Shown here in pieces: positions 17,780-27,981 of a stretch of 64,000 nt of DNA (positions are counted from its first letter, which is position 1; each line of letters begins with the position of its first letter). Position numbers and translations under genes: made by a program. The notes below the pieces were generated by a model. It worked only from the letters and a program-made list of their open reading frames with translations. It was not told the DNA's origin and did not search any database. Source of the stretch: JAXMCK01 sp046349395 (GTDB lineage: Bacteria; Pseudomonadota; Alphaproteobacteria; Geminicoccales; Geminicoccaceae); the NCBI GenBank assembly GCA_046349395.1, contig JAXMCK010000004.1:372001-436000 (forward strand), read 5' to 3'.

Positions 17780-19672
17780 ATGCTCGACACCTTGCGCAAC
17801 CACGCCACCGGATGGATGGCGAAGGTGCTCTTCGGCATCCTGATCGCGGCGTTCGGCATCTGGGGTGTGGGCGACATCTTCCGCGGACCGCACGGCGGCA
17901 GCGTGATCGCCGAGGTCGCGGGCGATCAGGTCCCGACGGCCGAGGTGAAGAGCGAGTTCGATTCGATGTACCGGCGCGTGCAGGAGCAGGCGCAGGGCCA
18001 GATCGACAAGCGGGCAGCGGTCAGTCTCGGGCTTCTCAACCAGGCGGTTCAGTCGATCGTCGCTCGTCGGCTCGTGGACGCCTATGGCAACGATCTCGGC
18101 ATGACCGCGGCCGACGAGACCGTGGCCGAGGAAGTGCGCAACATCTTCAAGGACGGCACGGGAGTCTTCGACCGGCAGCGGTTGGAGTTCTACCTGCGCA
18201 GCATCGGCATGGGCGAAGAGGCTTATCTCGATACCGTCCGCCACGACATCGTGCGCTCGCGCATCGTCGAGAGCCTCGCCACCGACCTCAAGGCGTCGAG
18301 CACGGTAGCCGCGCGGATCCAGGCCTTCCGCGACGAGCAGCGGAAAGGGCGCGCCCTGTTCGTGAAGTCGGACGAGATCAAGGTGGCCCCGCCCGCCGAC
18401 GACGTCCTGCAGACTTACCTGACAGACAACGCCAAGACGTACGAGGCACCCGAGTTTCGTGCCGTCACCCTCGTCATTGCCGGTCCGGACGACATCGCCG
18501 ACGGCATCGACATACCCGAGGCCGACATCAAGCAGGCCTACGACGAGCGTGCCGCCGAGTTCCGAACACCCGAGCGCCGGGGCATCGACCAGCTTCTGGC
18601 ACCGAGCCAGGAAGTGGCCCAGGAGGCCGTGACCCGCGCCAATTCGGGCGAGAGCTTCGAGGCCATCGCTGCTGCACTCAAGGACAAGAAGGTCGAGCGC
18701 ACGCAGCTCGACGCGCTCGGGCACGGCGATCTGCCGGAAGCGTTGGACAAGGTCGTCTTCTCCCTGGCCGAAGGTGCCGTGGGCGGCCCGGTCGAGACAC
18801 CGTTCGGCTGGCATGTCATCAAGGTTACCAGCCTTCAGCCCGAGACCGTGCGCCCGCTCGATGCGGTGAAGGACGACATCAGGCGGGACCTCGCCCATCA
18901 GCGTGCGATCGACCAGCTCCCCAACCTGTCGACTCAGCTCGACGACGAGATCGCGGCCGGCACCGATCTCGCCGCCGCCGCGCAGAAACTCGGCCTGCAG
19001 CCACTCGTGCTGAAGCAGGTAGACGCCCGCGGCCACGATGCGAAGAAGGAAGCTCTCGCACCGGACAAGCTCACGCCCGAGATCCTGACCGCCATCTTCG
19101 CCGGCAAGGTCGGCGAGACGTCCCTCCTGAGCGAGACCACGGACGGCCGCTACTACATGTTCCGTGTCGACGGCATCGAGCCCGCCCGCGCCCGCACGGT
19201 CGACGAGGCCCGGGACGAGCTTGTCGAGGCGTGGACCAAGCAGGAACAGCAGAAGCAGGCCAAGGCGAAGGCCGAGGAGCTTCGCCAGCGGATCACGAGC
19301 CCGGCCGATCTCGCGACGGTCGCCGCCGGCTTGCCCGAGGTCGAGGTGCGCGAGGTCGGCCCGATCAAGCGCGGGGAGCAGGGCTTCCTCCAGCTCCTCA
19401 ACCCGGCGGCCGTGGCGGCCATGTTCGCCACCGAAGCGGGCTCCGTCGCCCCGGGCGTGCTCGCGGTGCCGGAGGGCAGTGCCATCCTCGCCGTCGATGC
19501 CGTCATCCCCGCACAGGTGAAGGAGACCGACGGCGCGGACATCGCGAAGGCGATGACGGACGGCATGCGCTCCGACGTGCTTGCACAGTACGAGGCCGGC
19601 CTGCGCGAACGGTACACCGTCGAGATCAACAACAATGTGCTGGGCCAGCTCATGGAGCAGGAGGCCCAGTAG
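17780..19672 (+). CDS. ppiD: PpiD/SurA-type periplasmic peptidyl-prolyl isomerase
   Basis: This 630-residue membrane-anchored chaperone has one N-terminal transmembrane segment (about residues 15-33, KVLFGILIAAFGIWGVGDIF), a SurA-like chaperone region, and a parvulin rotamase domain (about residues 265-365, with GHGDLPEALDKVVFSLAEG and TPFGWHVIKV). Its job is folding of outer-membrane or secreted proteins at the periplasmic face. ATG at 17780 is chosen because the membrane anchor follows at the usual distance. trpE begins 2 bp after the stop, an arrangement common in alphaproteobacteria. Confidence 0.9.
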   Translation: MLDTLRNHATGWMAKVLFGILIAAFGIWGVGDIFRGPHGGSVIAEVAGDQVPTAEVKSEFDSMYRRVQEQAQGQIDKRAAVSLGLLNQAVQSIVARRLVDAYGNDLGMTAADETVAEEVRNIFKDGTGVFDRQRLEFYLRSIGMGEEAYLDTVRHDIVRSRIVESLATDLKASSTVAARIQAFRDEQRKGRALFVKSDEIKVAPPADDVLQTYLTDNAKTYEAPEFRAVTLVIAGPDDIADGIDIPEADIKQAYDERAAEFRTPERRGIDQLLAPSQEVAQEAVTRANSGESFEAIAAALKDKKVERTQLDALGHGDLPEALDKVVFSLAEGAVGGPVETPFGWHVIKVTSLQPETVRPLDAVKDDIRRDLAHQRAIDQLPNLSTQLDDEIAAGTDLAAAAQKLGLQPLVLKQVDARGHDAKKEALAPDKLTPEILTAIFAGKVGETSLLSETTDGRYYMFRVDGIEPARARTVDEARDELVEAWTKQEQQKQAKAKAEELRQRITSPADLATVAAGLPEVEVREVGPIKRGEQGFLQLLNPAAVAAMFATEAGSVAPGVLAVPEGSAILAVDAVIPAQVKETDGADIAKAMTDGMRSDVLAQYEAGLRERYTVEINNNVLGQLMEQEAQ

Positions 19673-19674
19673 CC

Positions 19675-21177
19675 GTGGACCTGCGCCCCGACGCAAAGAG
19701 CTTCGTCGCCACCTACGAGGCGGGCCGCCCGCAGGTGGTGTGGGCCTCGCTCGTGGCGGATCTCGAGACGCCGGTCTCGGCGATGATGAAGCTGGCCGAG
19801 GGGCGTCCCTACAGCTTTCTCCTCGAATCCGTCACCGGCGGTGCCGTGCGCGGTCGCTACTCGATCATCGGCACGAAGCCCGACCTCGTCTGGCGCTGCC
19901 GCGGCAATCGGGCGGAGATCAACCGTCGTGCGCGGGCCGACCGCCACGCCTTCGAGCCGCTGGATGGCGCGGCCCTCGACACGCTGCGCGACCTGATCCG
20001 CGAGTGCCGGATCGACGTGCCGCCCGAGCTGCCGCCGATGTCGGCCGGGCTGTTCGGCCAGATGGGCTACGACACCGTCCGTCTGATGGAGCGACTGCCG
20101 GAGAAGAACCAGGACCGGCTGGACCTGCCTGACGCGGTCTTCCTTCGCCCCACGCTGATCGCGATCTTCGACAACATCGAGGATCGGGTGACGATCGTGA
20201 CGCCGGTCTGGCCGTCGCGGGACATCTCGGCGGCCGCCGCCTACGACCTCGCCTGCTCGAGGCTCGACGAGGCCGCCGCCGATTTCGCCCGCGGCCTGGC
20301 CCATGGCAGCCGGCAGGTCACGGCCACGACGTCGGCGCCGCGCTCCAACGTGACGCCCGAGGCGTACTACGACTTCGTCGAGCGGGCGAAGGAGTACATC
20401 CGCGCCGGCGACATCTTCCAGGTCGTACCGTCGCAGCGGTTCTCCCTGGCGTTCGAGCTGCCGCCCTTTGCGCTCTACCGTGCCCTGCGCCGGCTCAATC
20501 CCTCGCCCTTTCTCTTCTTCCTCGATCTCGACGGCTATGCCCTGGTGGGCTCGAGTCCTGAGATCCTTGTTCGCCTGCGCGATGGCACCGTCACCGTCCG
20601 ACCCATCGCCGGGACCCGTCGCCGGGGCGCGAACCGCGCCGAAGACGAGGCGCTGGCCGCTGAACTGTTGGCCGACCCCAAGGAGTTGGCCGAACACCTC
20701 ATGCTGCTGGATCTCGGCCGTAACGACGTGGGCCGGGTGGCGCAGATCGGCACCGTGCGCGTGACCGAGAAGATGATCGTGGAATACTACAGCCACGTCA
20801 TGCACATCGTTTCGAACGTGGAGGGCAAGATCCGGCCCGAATTGGACGCGCTCGATGCCCTGATCGCCGGCTTTCCGGCGGGTACGGTCAGCGGGGCGCC
20901 GAAGATCCGTGCCATGGAGATCATCGAGGAGCTGGAATCCGAGAGGCGCGGCTTCTACGGCGGCTGTGTCGGCTACTTCTCGGCCGACGGCAATATGGAC
21001 ACCTGCATCGCGCTCCGCACGGCACTCGTGAAGGACGGCACGATGTACGTCCAGGCCGGGGGCGGCGTCGTCTACGACAGCGACCCGAAGGCGGAGTACG
21101 AGGAGACGGTGAACAAGGCCCGCGCCCTCATCAGGGCCGCGGAAGAAGCCGTGCGGTTCGCCAGCCGGCGCGGCTAG
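19675..21177 (+). CDS. trpE: Anthranilate synthase component I
   Basis: This 500-residue enzyme makes anthranilate from chorismate with ammonia supplied by TrpG. It has the tryptophan feedback-type N-terminal LLES motif (SFLLESVTGG), the catalytic core PIAGTRRRGANRAEDEALA, LLDLGRNDVGRVAQIGTV and GTVSGAPKIRAMEIIEELE. The GTG start is 2 bp after the ppiD stop, so expression probably depends on ppiD translation. No Trp-rich leader peptide or attenuator is seen. trpG, trpD and trpC lie 1.8 kb away beyond an opposing gene. Its TAG overlaps the TAG of that gene within one CTAG. Confidence 0.96.
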   Translation: MDLRPDAKSFVATYEAGRPQVVWASLVADLETPVSAMMKLAEGRPYSFLLESVTGGAVRGRYSIIGTKPDLVWRCRGNRAEINRRARADRHAFEPLDGAALDTLRDLIRECRIDVPPELPPMSAGLFGQMGYDTVRLMERLPEKNQDRLDLPDAVFLRPTLIAIFDNIEDRVTIVTPVWPSRDISAAAAYDLACSRLDEAAADFARGLAHGSRQVTATTSAPRSNVTPEAYYDFVERAKEYIRAGDIFQVVPSQRFSLAFELPPFALYRALRRLNPSPFLFFLDLDGYALVGSSPEILVRLRDGTVTVRPIAGTRRRGANRAEDEALAAELLADPKELAEHLMLLDLGRNDVGRVAQIGTVRVTEKMIVEYYSHVMHIVSNVEGKIRPELDALDALIAGFPAGTVSGAPKIRAMEIIEELESERRGFYGGCVGYFSADGNMDTCIALRTALVKDGTMYVQAGGGVVYDSDPKAEYEETVNKARALIRAAEEAVRFASRRG

Positions 21178-22913
21178 CAGGTCGGCCTGGGGCCACAGTC
21201 GGCCGCGCCCGAGACGCAGGCGGCGACCGGCATCACCATTGCCACGCCGCAGTTCCGAAGTGCGATCAGCCGGCCCGTGCTGACGATCCGCAGGCCGCGA
21301 GACATCGCCCCCGGGAGCCAGCCCGCGAGCACCTTCAGCGTGATCGGATGCGGGTGCCCGATCGCCAGGGCAGTACCGGTGCGACGGGCCAGCCGCTCCG
21401 CCGCATCGAGCTGTTCCAGCACCGCCCGCGACCCGGGATCGTTGTCGAGGAAGATGTCGCGTGAGGTCGCCTTCATGCCGAGGCCTTCGGCCACGTCGTA
21501 GGCGATCGATGCCGGACTCGTGCGGCTGTCGACGAAGAGCAGGCCGCGCCGGCGAGCCTCTTCCAGAACGAGGCGCATCGCCGCCGGCTGAGCGGTGAGC
21601 CGGCTGCCCATGTGATTGTTCATGCCCACCGCACCGGGCACCCGGTCGAAGGCCCAGACGGCGCGGCGCAGCATCTCGTCAGGCGTGAGGCGCGACAGAA
21701 GAGCGTTCGGGCCCGGATCGTCGGTTCCGATCGGCTCCATCGGCAGATGGACCAGGATTTCATGTCCGCGGGCGCGCGCGGCCGCGGTGAGCATCGGCAG
21801 ATCATCGGCATAAGGTAGGAACGAGAGGGTCACCCCAACAGGCAGTTCGATCGCCTCGCGGCTGGCCGAGACACCGGGTCCGAGATCGTCGATGACGATC
21901 GCAAGTGCGGGGCCATGCTCCGGCATCGGCGAGGGTGCCACCGGCAGTCTCGGACGAGGCGGAACGATCGCCGCGAACGCCTTCGCCGTGGCTATCTCGG
22001 CCGAGTGGGCGGGCTGAGCCGGCGCTGGAACCGGACTGTCAACGACGGCTTTGGATGCGTCCCGCGGAGAGGAGAGTGTGGCGACAGGCTCCGCAGGTGG
22101 GACCGGCGGACTCGGTAAAGCAATCGCGACGCTCGTCTCCGGTACTGCAATGGGCGGACCGGCCGTCTCCGGGGCCCTCGCCGTCAGAGAGGTGACCTTT
22201 TGACTTTCCGACGAGGTGTTCCCCGCCACTGGCGGACGGCTTGGGAGAGGGCCCTCGGGTTTCAGGACCGGAGCCGACGCGCCCAGGCGGGCGTCTGTCG
22301 TCGGGGCGAGCGGCGCGGCAGCAGGCGGCCCAGGGGGCGCGGCTGCGTCGTCGGCGACGACGGCGTCCGTCGCGGGCTTGGGCGCGACTGCCGGGAGGAA
22401 GTGGATCTCCCGCGGCGCGGCTGGTGCTCTCGTGGCACTTTCGTTGGGTACCACGCCACCCTGCGGTGTGACGGCAGGCTGCGGAAGCGAGGTGGGCGGT
22501 GGCCCGTCGCCCTGCACGGGCAATTGGGAGGGATCGGGCACCACCGAGGCGCCAGGCGGCTTGTCGGGCGACGAACTCGCGACGCTCGGTGTCGGCGGTT
22601 CAATCGTCGGCGCAACTGTTGTTCCGGCTGGCGTTGGCGGTGCGTCCGGTACCCCGGCCGTGGTCGGGGCCGCAGGCGCAGGCGGCGGCAGGCCTGCCTT
22701 CTGCCTGAAGGCCGCCTTGCGCTGCTCGATCTCATTCGCGACGGGCGCCGTCCTCGTCGGCTTCGGCGGATCTCGCAGTATTCCGGTCGCCAGGGCTGCG
22801 GTCGCCGCGATCAGGCCAAGCCAGACCACGGCCCAGATGCGCCGCTCCACACGACTCGACCGTTTTCCGATATTCTTGCCGATGCCTACGACTCCCGATC
22901 CGCCCTGAGGCAC
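21174..22913 (-). CDS. YibQ-like divergent polysaccharide deacetylase family protein
   Basis: This 579-residue protein has a single N-terminal transmembrane segment (about residues 27-46), a Pro/Ala-rich low-complexity linker of about 270 residues, and a C-terminal divergent polysaccharide deacetylase domain (about 335-560) with LAIVIDDLG, ILVHLPMEP, VGMNNHMGSRLT and LLFVDSRTSP. These are the NodB-like metal-site motifs of the YibQ family. It is probably anchored in the inner membrane with the domain in the periplasm, acting on cell-wall or surface glycans; the substrate is not known. GTG at 22913 is the likely start. It sits between trpE and trpG on the opposite strand. Confidence 0.85.
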   Translation of the reverse strand: MPQGGSGVVGIGKNIGKRSSRVERRIWAVVWLGLIAATAALATGILRDPPKPTRTAPVANEIEQRKAAFRQKAGLPPPAPAAPTTAGVPDAPPTPAGTTVAPTIEPPTPSVASSSPDKPPGASVVPDPSQLPVQGDGPPPTSLPQPAVTPQGGVVPNESATRAPAAPREIHFLPAVAPKPATDAVVADDAAAPPGPPAAAPLAPTTDARLGASAPVLKPEGPLPSRPPVAGNTSSESQKVTSLTARAPETAGPPIAVPETSVAIALPSPPVPPAEPVATLSSPRDASKAVVDSPVPAPAQPAHSAEIATAKAFAAIVPPRPRLPVAPSPMPEHGPALAIVIDDLGPGVSASREAIELPVGVTLSFLPYADDLPMLTAAARARGHEILVHLPMEPIGTDDPGPNALLSRLTPDEMLRRAVWAFDRVPGAVGMNNHMGSRLTAQPAAMRLVLEEARRRGLLFVDSRTSPASIAYDVAEGLGMKATSRDIFLDNDPGSRAVLEQLDAAERLARRTGTALAIGHPHPITLKVLAGWLPGAMSRGLRIVSTGRLIALRNCGVAMVMPVAACVSGAADCGPRPTC

Positions 22914-23022
22914 CCCCCGACTGTCGGACGGTGCCCGCTACACGCGCGCCAGCTTGACGTCAGATGCCCCTACCTGTTTCCTCCCGCGACCCCAAAACCC
23001 ACCCCTTCACGAATGTTGCACC

Positions 23023-23607
23023 ATGCTGTTGCTGATCGATAACTATGACAGCTTTACGTACAACCTGGTGCACTATCTGGGCGAACTCGGAGCCGAAGCG
23101 AGGGTGGAGCGCAACGACAAGATCACCGTTCAGGACGCGATCGCGATGCGTCCTGACGCCATCGTGATCTCGCCCGGCCCCTGCGACCCCGATCGGGCCG
23201 GCATCAGCCTGCCCTTGATCGGCGCAGCGGCAGGCCGGGTGCCGGTGCTCGGCGTCTGCCTCGGCCATCAGGCGATCGCCCAGGTCTTCGGGGCCACGGT
23301 CGGCCGCGCCCCCGTCGTAATGCACGGCAAGCTCAGCGCCATCGAGCATGATGGCACGGGCGTATTCGAGGGTGTGGAGTCGCCCTTCGAAGCGACACGT
23401 TATCACTCGCTGGTGGCTTTGCCGCCGACGCTCCCCGACTGCCTCGTCGTGAACGCACGCACCGCCGACGGCACCATTATGGGCCTCCGGCACCGCGACT
23501 TCCCCATCCACGGCGTTCAGTTCCACCCTGAGAGCATCGAGACGAAGGTCGGCCACAAGCTGCTCGCGAACTTTCTGGCCCTGGCCGGCGTCGGCGGTCA
23601 CGCATGA
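23023..23607 (+). CDS. trpG: Anthranilate synthase component II (glutamine amidotransferase)
   Basis: This 194-residue class I amidotransferase releases ammonia for TrpE. Motifs are LLLIDNYDSFTYNLVHYL at the N terminus, GVCLGHQAIAQVFG (nucleophilic Cys about residue 79), the ATRYHSLV strand and GVQFHPESIET with the His-Glu pair. ATG at 23023 matches the family N terminus. It begins the trpGDC-moaC-moeA run; the upstream 109 bp after the yibQ-like start should hold its promoter and shows no leader peptide rich in Trp codons. Confidence 0.97.
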   Translation: MLLLIDNYDSFTYNLVHYLGELGAEARVERNDKITVQDAIAMRPDAIVISPGPCDPDRAGISLPLIGAAAGRVPVLGVCLGHQAIAQVFGATVGRAPVVMHGKLSAIEHDGTGVFEGVESPFEATRYHSLVALPPTLPDCLVVNARTADGTIMGLRHRDFPIHGVQFHPESIETKVGHKLLANFLALAGVGGHA

Positions 23608-24638
23608 CGACGGAGCTGCAGCGATTCAAGGAACTCATCGCCAAGGCGGCCACCGGCTCGCCATTGAGCTTCGAGGACGCGCGCGACGCTTTCGATCTGA
23701 TGATGGCGGGCAACGCAACGCCGGCCCAGGTCGCCGGCCTGCTCATGGCGCTGCGCGTGCGCGGCGAGACGGTCGACGAGATCACGGCCGGCGCCATGGC
23801 GCTGCGGGCGCGGATGTCGCCGATCTCGGCACCCGAGGGTGCGATCGACACCTGCGGCACCGGGGGCGACTCGGCCGGCACCTACAACATCTCGACGGCG
23901 GCCGCCCTCGTCGTGGCGGGTGCGGGTGTACCCGTCGCCAAGCACGGCAACCGCGGACTCTCCTCGCGGTCCGGTTCGTCCGACGTGCTGACGGCCTTGG
24001 GTGTCAACATCGAGGCCGACTTCGCCCACGTCGAGCAGGCGATCCGTGAGGCCGGCATCGGCTTCATGATGGCGCCGCGCCACCATGGTGCGATGCGTCA
24101 CGTCGCGGGCCCTCGGGTCGAGTTGGGTACGCGAACGATCTTCAACTTGCTGGGACCACTCGCAAATCCGGCCGGGGTCAAGCGCCAGCTCATGGGCGTG
24201 TTTTCGGCCGCCTGGGTCGAGCCGCTGGCCCATACGCTGGGCCGTCTCGGCTCGGAGTTCGCCTGGATCGTCCACGGCCGGGACGGCCTCGACGAGGTCT
24301 CGACGACGGGACCGACGCTCGTCGCCGAGTGGGACGGCCGCCGCGTGCGCACCTTCGAGATCGAGCCCGAGGCGGCGGGCATCAAGCGGGCCAGCATCGA
24401 AGACCTGAAAGGCGGCGATCCCGCCCACAATGCCGAGGCCATCAAGGCCGTCCTGACCGGCCTGCGAGGGCCGTTCCACGATGCGGTGGTTCTGGGTGCC
24501 GCAGGCGCCCTCGTCGTCGCCGGCCGGGCCTCGGACCTGCGCGACGGCGCCGATCTCGCTCGTCGGTCGATCGACAGCGGTGCCGCCGAAGAGGCTCTGG
24601 CGAAGCTCGTCCGCATCACCAACCAGGCCGCGGCCTGA
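23604..24638 (+). CDS. trpD: Anthranilate phosphoribosyltransferase
   Basis: This 344-residue enzyme transfers phosphoribose from PRPP to anthranilate. The PRPP-binding segments DTCGTGGDSAGTYNIST and AKHGNRGLSSRSGSSDVL are intact, as is GVKRQLMGVFS. The ATG overlaps the trpG stop (ATGA) and its own TGA overlaps the trpC ATG (TGATG), so the three genes are translationally coupled. Confidence 0.97.
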   Translation: MTTELQRFKELIAKAATGSPLSFEDARDAFDLMMAGNATPAQVAGLLMALRVRGETVDEITAGAMALRARMSPISAPEGAIDTCGTGGDSAGTYNISTAAALVVAGAGVPVAKHGNRGLSSRSGSSDVLTALGVNIEADFAHVEQAIREAGIGFMMAPRHHGAMRHVAGPRVELGTRTIFNLLGPLANPAGVKRQLMGVFSAAWVEPLAHTLGRLGSEFAWIVHGRDGLDEVSTTGPTLVAEWDGRRVRTFEIEPEAAGIKRASIEDLKGGDPAHNAEAIKAVLTGLRGPFHDAVVLGAAGALVVAGRASDLRDGADLARRSIDSGAAEEALAKLVRITNQAAA

Positions 24639-25434
24639 TGGCCGACGTCCTGGAACGGATCTGCGCGGTCAAGCGTGGGCACGTGGCCGCACGCAAGCGC
24701 GAGCGCTCGCTGGCCACCCTCGAAGCCGCTCTGCCGAAGGAACTGCCACGCGGCTTCGCCGCAGCACTCGAGCGGAAGGTTGCCGCCGGCACCTTCGGGC
24801 TGATCGCCGAGATCAAGAAGGCCTCGCCGAGCAAGGGCCTGATACGGGATCCGTTCGACCCGCCGTCGCTCGCACAGGACTATCTCGCCGGCGGTGCAGC
24901 CTGCCTCTCCGTCCTGACGGACGAACCATTCTTCCAGGGCAGCGACGACTATCTCGTCGCTGCCAGGGCGGCCGTCCCGCTGCCCGTGCTGCGCAAGGAC
25001 TTCATGCTCGACCCCTACCAGGTGGTCGAGGCGCGCTGGCTCGGTGCCGACTGCATCCTGCTCATCATGGCCTGCCTCGACGACGCTGCCGCGTCCGAGC
25101 TGGCCGCGGCCGCAACCGACCTCGGCATGGACGTGCTGGTCGAAGTCCACGATGCCCCGGAACTGGAGCGCGCGCTGCGACTCCCCTGCCGACTCATCGG
25201 CGTGAACAACCGCAACCTGAAGACCCTGAGCGTCGATCTGGCGGTCACGGAGGATCTGGCACCGCGTGTGCCTGCGGACCGGCTCCTGGTCGCCGAGAGC
25301 GGCCTCGCCAGCTACGGGGATCTGGAGCGTATGGCCCGTGTCGGCGCCCGCTGCTTCCTCGTCGGCGAGAGCCTGATGCGCGAACGCGACGTCACGGCCG
25401 CGACCCGGCGCCTCCTGGGACTCGATCGCGCCGC

Positions 25435-25438
<4 letters not shown>
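24638..25438 (+). CDS. trpC: Indole-3-glycerol phosphate synthase
   Basis: This 266-residue TIM-barrel enzyme closes the indole ring. Signature segments are IAEIKKASPSKGLI, SVLTDEPFFQGSDDYL, VLRKDFMLDPYQV, LIGVNNRNLKTL and LLVAESGLASYGDL. It is monofunctional (no fused TrpF). The ATG shares one base with the trpD stop, and its TGA overlaps the moaC ATG. Confidence 0.97.
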
Positions 25439-25915
<477 letters not shown>

Positions 25916-25932
<17 letters not shown>

Positions 25933-27124
25933 GGCCCGCACCCGGATCCTCGCCGCTTTTTCGCCACAACCGACGGAATGGATCCCGCTGGGCGCTGCCC
26001 TGGGTCGCGTGCTGTCGGCCCCGCTCCTGGCCCGTCGCGATCAGCCGCCGGCCGCCGTCTCGGCCATGGACGGTTATGCGGTGCACGCCGCCGATACGGA
26101 CCCGCCCGGGCGATGGCTCTCCGTAATTGGCGAGGTCCCGGCGGGGCACCGGCTGGGGACACCGCTCCGTCCTGGCGAGGCTGCCCGCATCTTCACCGGG
26201 GCCCCTCTGCCCGAGGGTGCGGACGCCATCGCCATCCAGGAGAACGCCGAGGTCCTGGATAACCGCGTCCGCTTCAGCCGGGCCTGCACGCCCGGCGAGT
26301 TCGTCCGCCCCGCCGGCCTCGATTTCGCGATCGGCTGGGAAGGCCTCGCCGCCGGCACGGTGCTCGACTCGCGTGCGCTGGGGCTGGCCGCGGCGATGGG
26401 GCACGCGTGGCTCCCGGTCCGGCTGCGCCCCCGGATCGGCATCCTCGCCACCGGCGACGAGTTGGCATGGCCCGGCGAGACAGCCGGACCCGACCGGATC
26501 ATCAGCTCGAACAGCACGGCACTTGCCGGCATGATCACCGGCTGGGGCGGCGAGCCTGTCGATCTGGGCATCGCCAAGGACCGGCCCGATGAGCTGACTG
26601 CCCATCTGCGCGAAGCACGGGGCCTCGACGCGCTGCTCACCAGCGGCGGCGCTTCCGTCGGCGACTACGACCTCGTCCAGCAGGCGCTGGGGACCGAGGG
26701 GCTGGAGCTCGGCTTCTGGAAGATCGCGATGCGTCCCGGCAAGCCGCTGCTGTTCGGCACGCTCGCGGGCACGCCCATCCTCGGCCTGCCCGGCAACCCC
26801 GTCTCCTCGGCCGTCTGCGCGATCATCTTCCTGCGTCCGGCGATGCGGAACATGCTGGGACTGCCACCTGATCTTCCCGAGCGCCGGCTGCCGCTCGAAC
26901 AGCCGCTGCCGGCCAACGACGTACGGGAAGACTATATGCGCGCCAGCTACGTCGCGCATGCCGACGGACACCGTTCGGTGCTCGCGGCGAGGCGGCAGGA
27001 CAGCTCGATGTTCGCAACCTTCGCCCGGGCCGACGCGTTGATCGTGCGCCCGCCACGGGCACCCGCCCTTGCAGTCGGCGAGCCCGTTTCCGTCATCGAT
27101 CTCGCCGAGGCGTTGCGCACCTGA
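25916..27124 (+). CDS. moeA: Molybdopterin molybdenumtransferase MoeA
   Basis: This 402-residue enzyme inserts molybdate into adenylylated molybdopterin. Domains in order show SAMDGYAVHAAD, ARIFTGAPLPEGADAI, ILATGDELAWPGE, TSGGASVGDYDLV, MRPGKPLLFG and GLPGNPVSSAV. It begins 17 bp inside moaC. The last domain ends just upstream of the SOS box of lexA. Confidence 0.96.
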
Positions 27125-27164
27125 CACCCACTGTCACGCAATGGTCCGCTTGACGGCCAAACCA

Positions 27165-27179
27165 GAACCAAACTAGAAC
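27165..27179. promoter_or_regulatory. LexA-binding SOS box (GAAC-N7-GAAC)
   Basis: GAAC at 27165-27168 and GAAC at 27176-27179 are separated by exactly 7 bases. On the other strand this reads GTTC-N7-GTTC, the direct-repeat operator known for alphaproteobacterial LexA. It lies 38 bp before the lexA start codon, fitting autorepression. No second copy was seen in front of recD2, the helicase-pdeM-phrB operon or other genes here. Confidence 0.85.
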
Positions 27180-27217
27180 ATTTCCTGTCGGTCCGCTCGG
27201 TGCCGGCGGAGGTCTGC

Positions 27218-27913
27218 GTGCTCACCAAACGCCAGCAACAGCTGATGCTGTTCATCCAGGACTACATCCGGGACAACACGCATTCGCCCTCGTTCGAGGA
27301 GATGCGGCGGGCGCTACGGCTGAAGTCGAAGTCGGGTGTTCACCGGCTCCTATCGGGCCTTGAGGAACGCGGCTTCATCCGTCGTCTGGCCTACCGCGCC
27401 CGTGCCTTGGAGATCGTGAAGCCGCTGCAGCCGGCCGATCAGGCGACACCACCCAACAGGCGTGCCCCAGGCAACGTCGTCCAGGGCGTGTTCAGCCGGA
27501 AGAACGACACGCTCCTGCGCGGCGCCTCCGGCAATGTTCCGCTTCCGCTCTATGGCCGCATCGCCGCCGGCACGCCGATCGAGGCCCTGGCCGACACCAG
27601 CACGGTCATCGACGTGCCCGGCATGATGTTGGACGGCAGCGAGCACTACGTCCTGCAGGTCGTCGGCGATTCGATGGTCGAGGCCGGCATTCTCGACGGC
27701 GACATGGTGGTCATCAAGCGCGGCGACAGTGCGGACAGTGGCGATATCGTCGTCGCCCTCATCGACGAGCGCGAGGCCACGCTGAAGCGCCTGCGCCGGC
27801 GTGGCGCCTCCATCGCGCTGGAGCCCGCCAATCCCAGCTACGAGACCCGCATCTTCGGGCCGCAGCAGGTGAAGGTGCAGGGCCGCCTCGTCGGGCTCTT
27901 GCGGCGCTACTGA
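27218..27913 (+). CDS. lexA: LexA repressor
   Basis: This 231-residue SOS repressor has an N-terminal winged helix (LTKRQQQLMLFIQDYI, SFEEMRRALRLKSKSGVHRL) and a C-terminal S24 autoprotease domain. The Ala-Gly cleavage site is in YGRIAAGTPIEA, the catalytic Ser in VVGDSMVEAGI and the catalytic Lys in EATLKRL. GTG at 27218 is chosen over the in-frame GTG at 27200 because GGAGG lies just upstream and alphaproteobacterial LexA begins MLTxxQ. A long linker (about residues 75-105) is typical of the group. The SOS box just upstream implies autoregulation. Confidence 0.95.
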   Translation: MLTKRQQQLMLFIQDYIRDNTHSPSFEEMRRALRLKSKSGVHRLLSGLEERGFIRRLAYRARALEIVKPLQPADQATPPNRRAPGNVVQGVFSRKNDTLLRGASGNVPLPLYGRIAAGTPIEALADTSTVIDVPGMMLDGSEHYVLQVVGDSMVEAGILDGDMVVIKRGDSADSGDIVVALIDEREATLKRLRRRGASIALEPANPSYETRIFGPQQVKVQGRLVGLLRRY

Positions 27914-27981
27914 GGCCCGCACCTTTGCAAGCCGGCGGGGATCGGGCAAAGCAGCCGGGGTTCCCCGCTCCGGGCCTCCTC

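Noticed and set aside
17711..19696. A 661-codon minus-strand frame opposite ppiD
   Set aside because: No recognisable domain and biased composition; the plus-strand protein has clear PpiD motifs.
22914..23022. Trp-leader attenuator in front of trpG
   Set aside because: No short frame with Trp codons and no alternative hairpin pair was seen.
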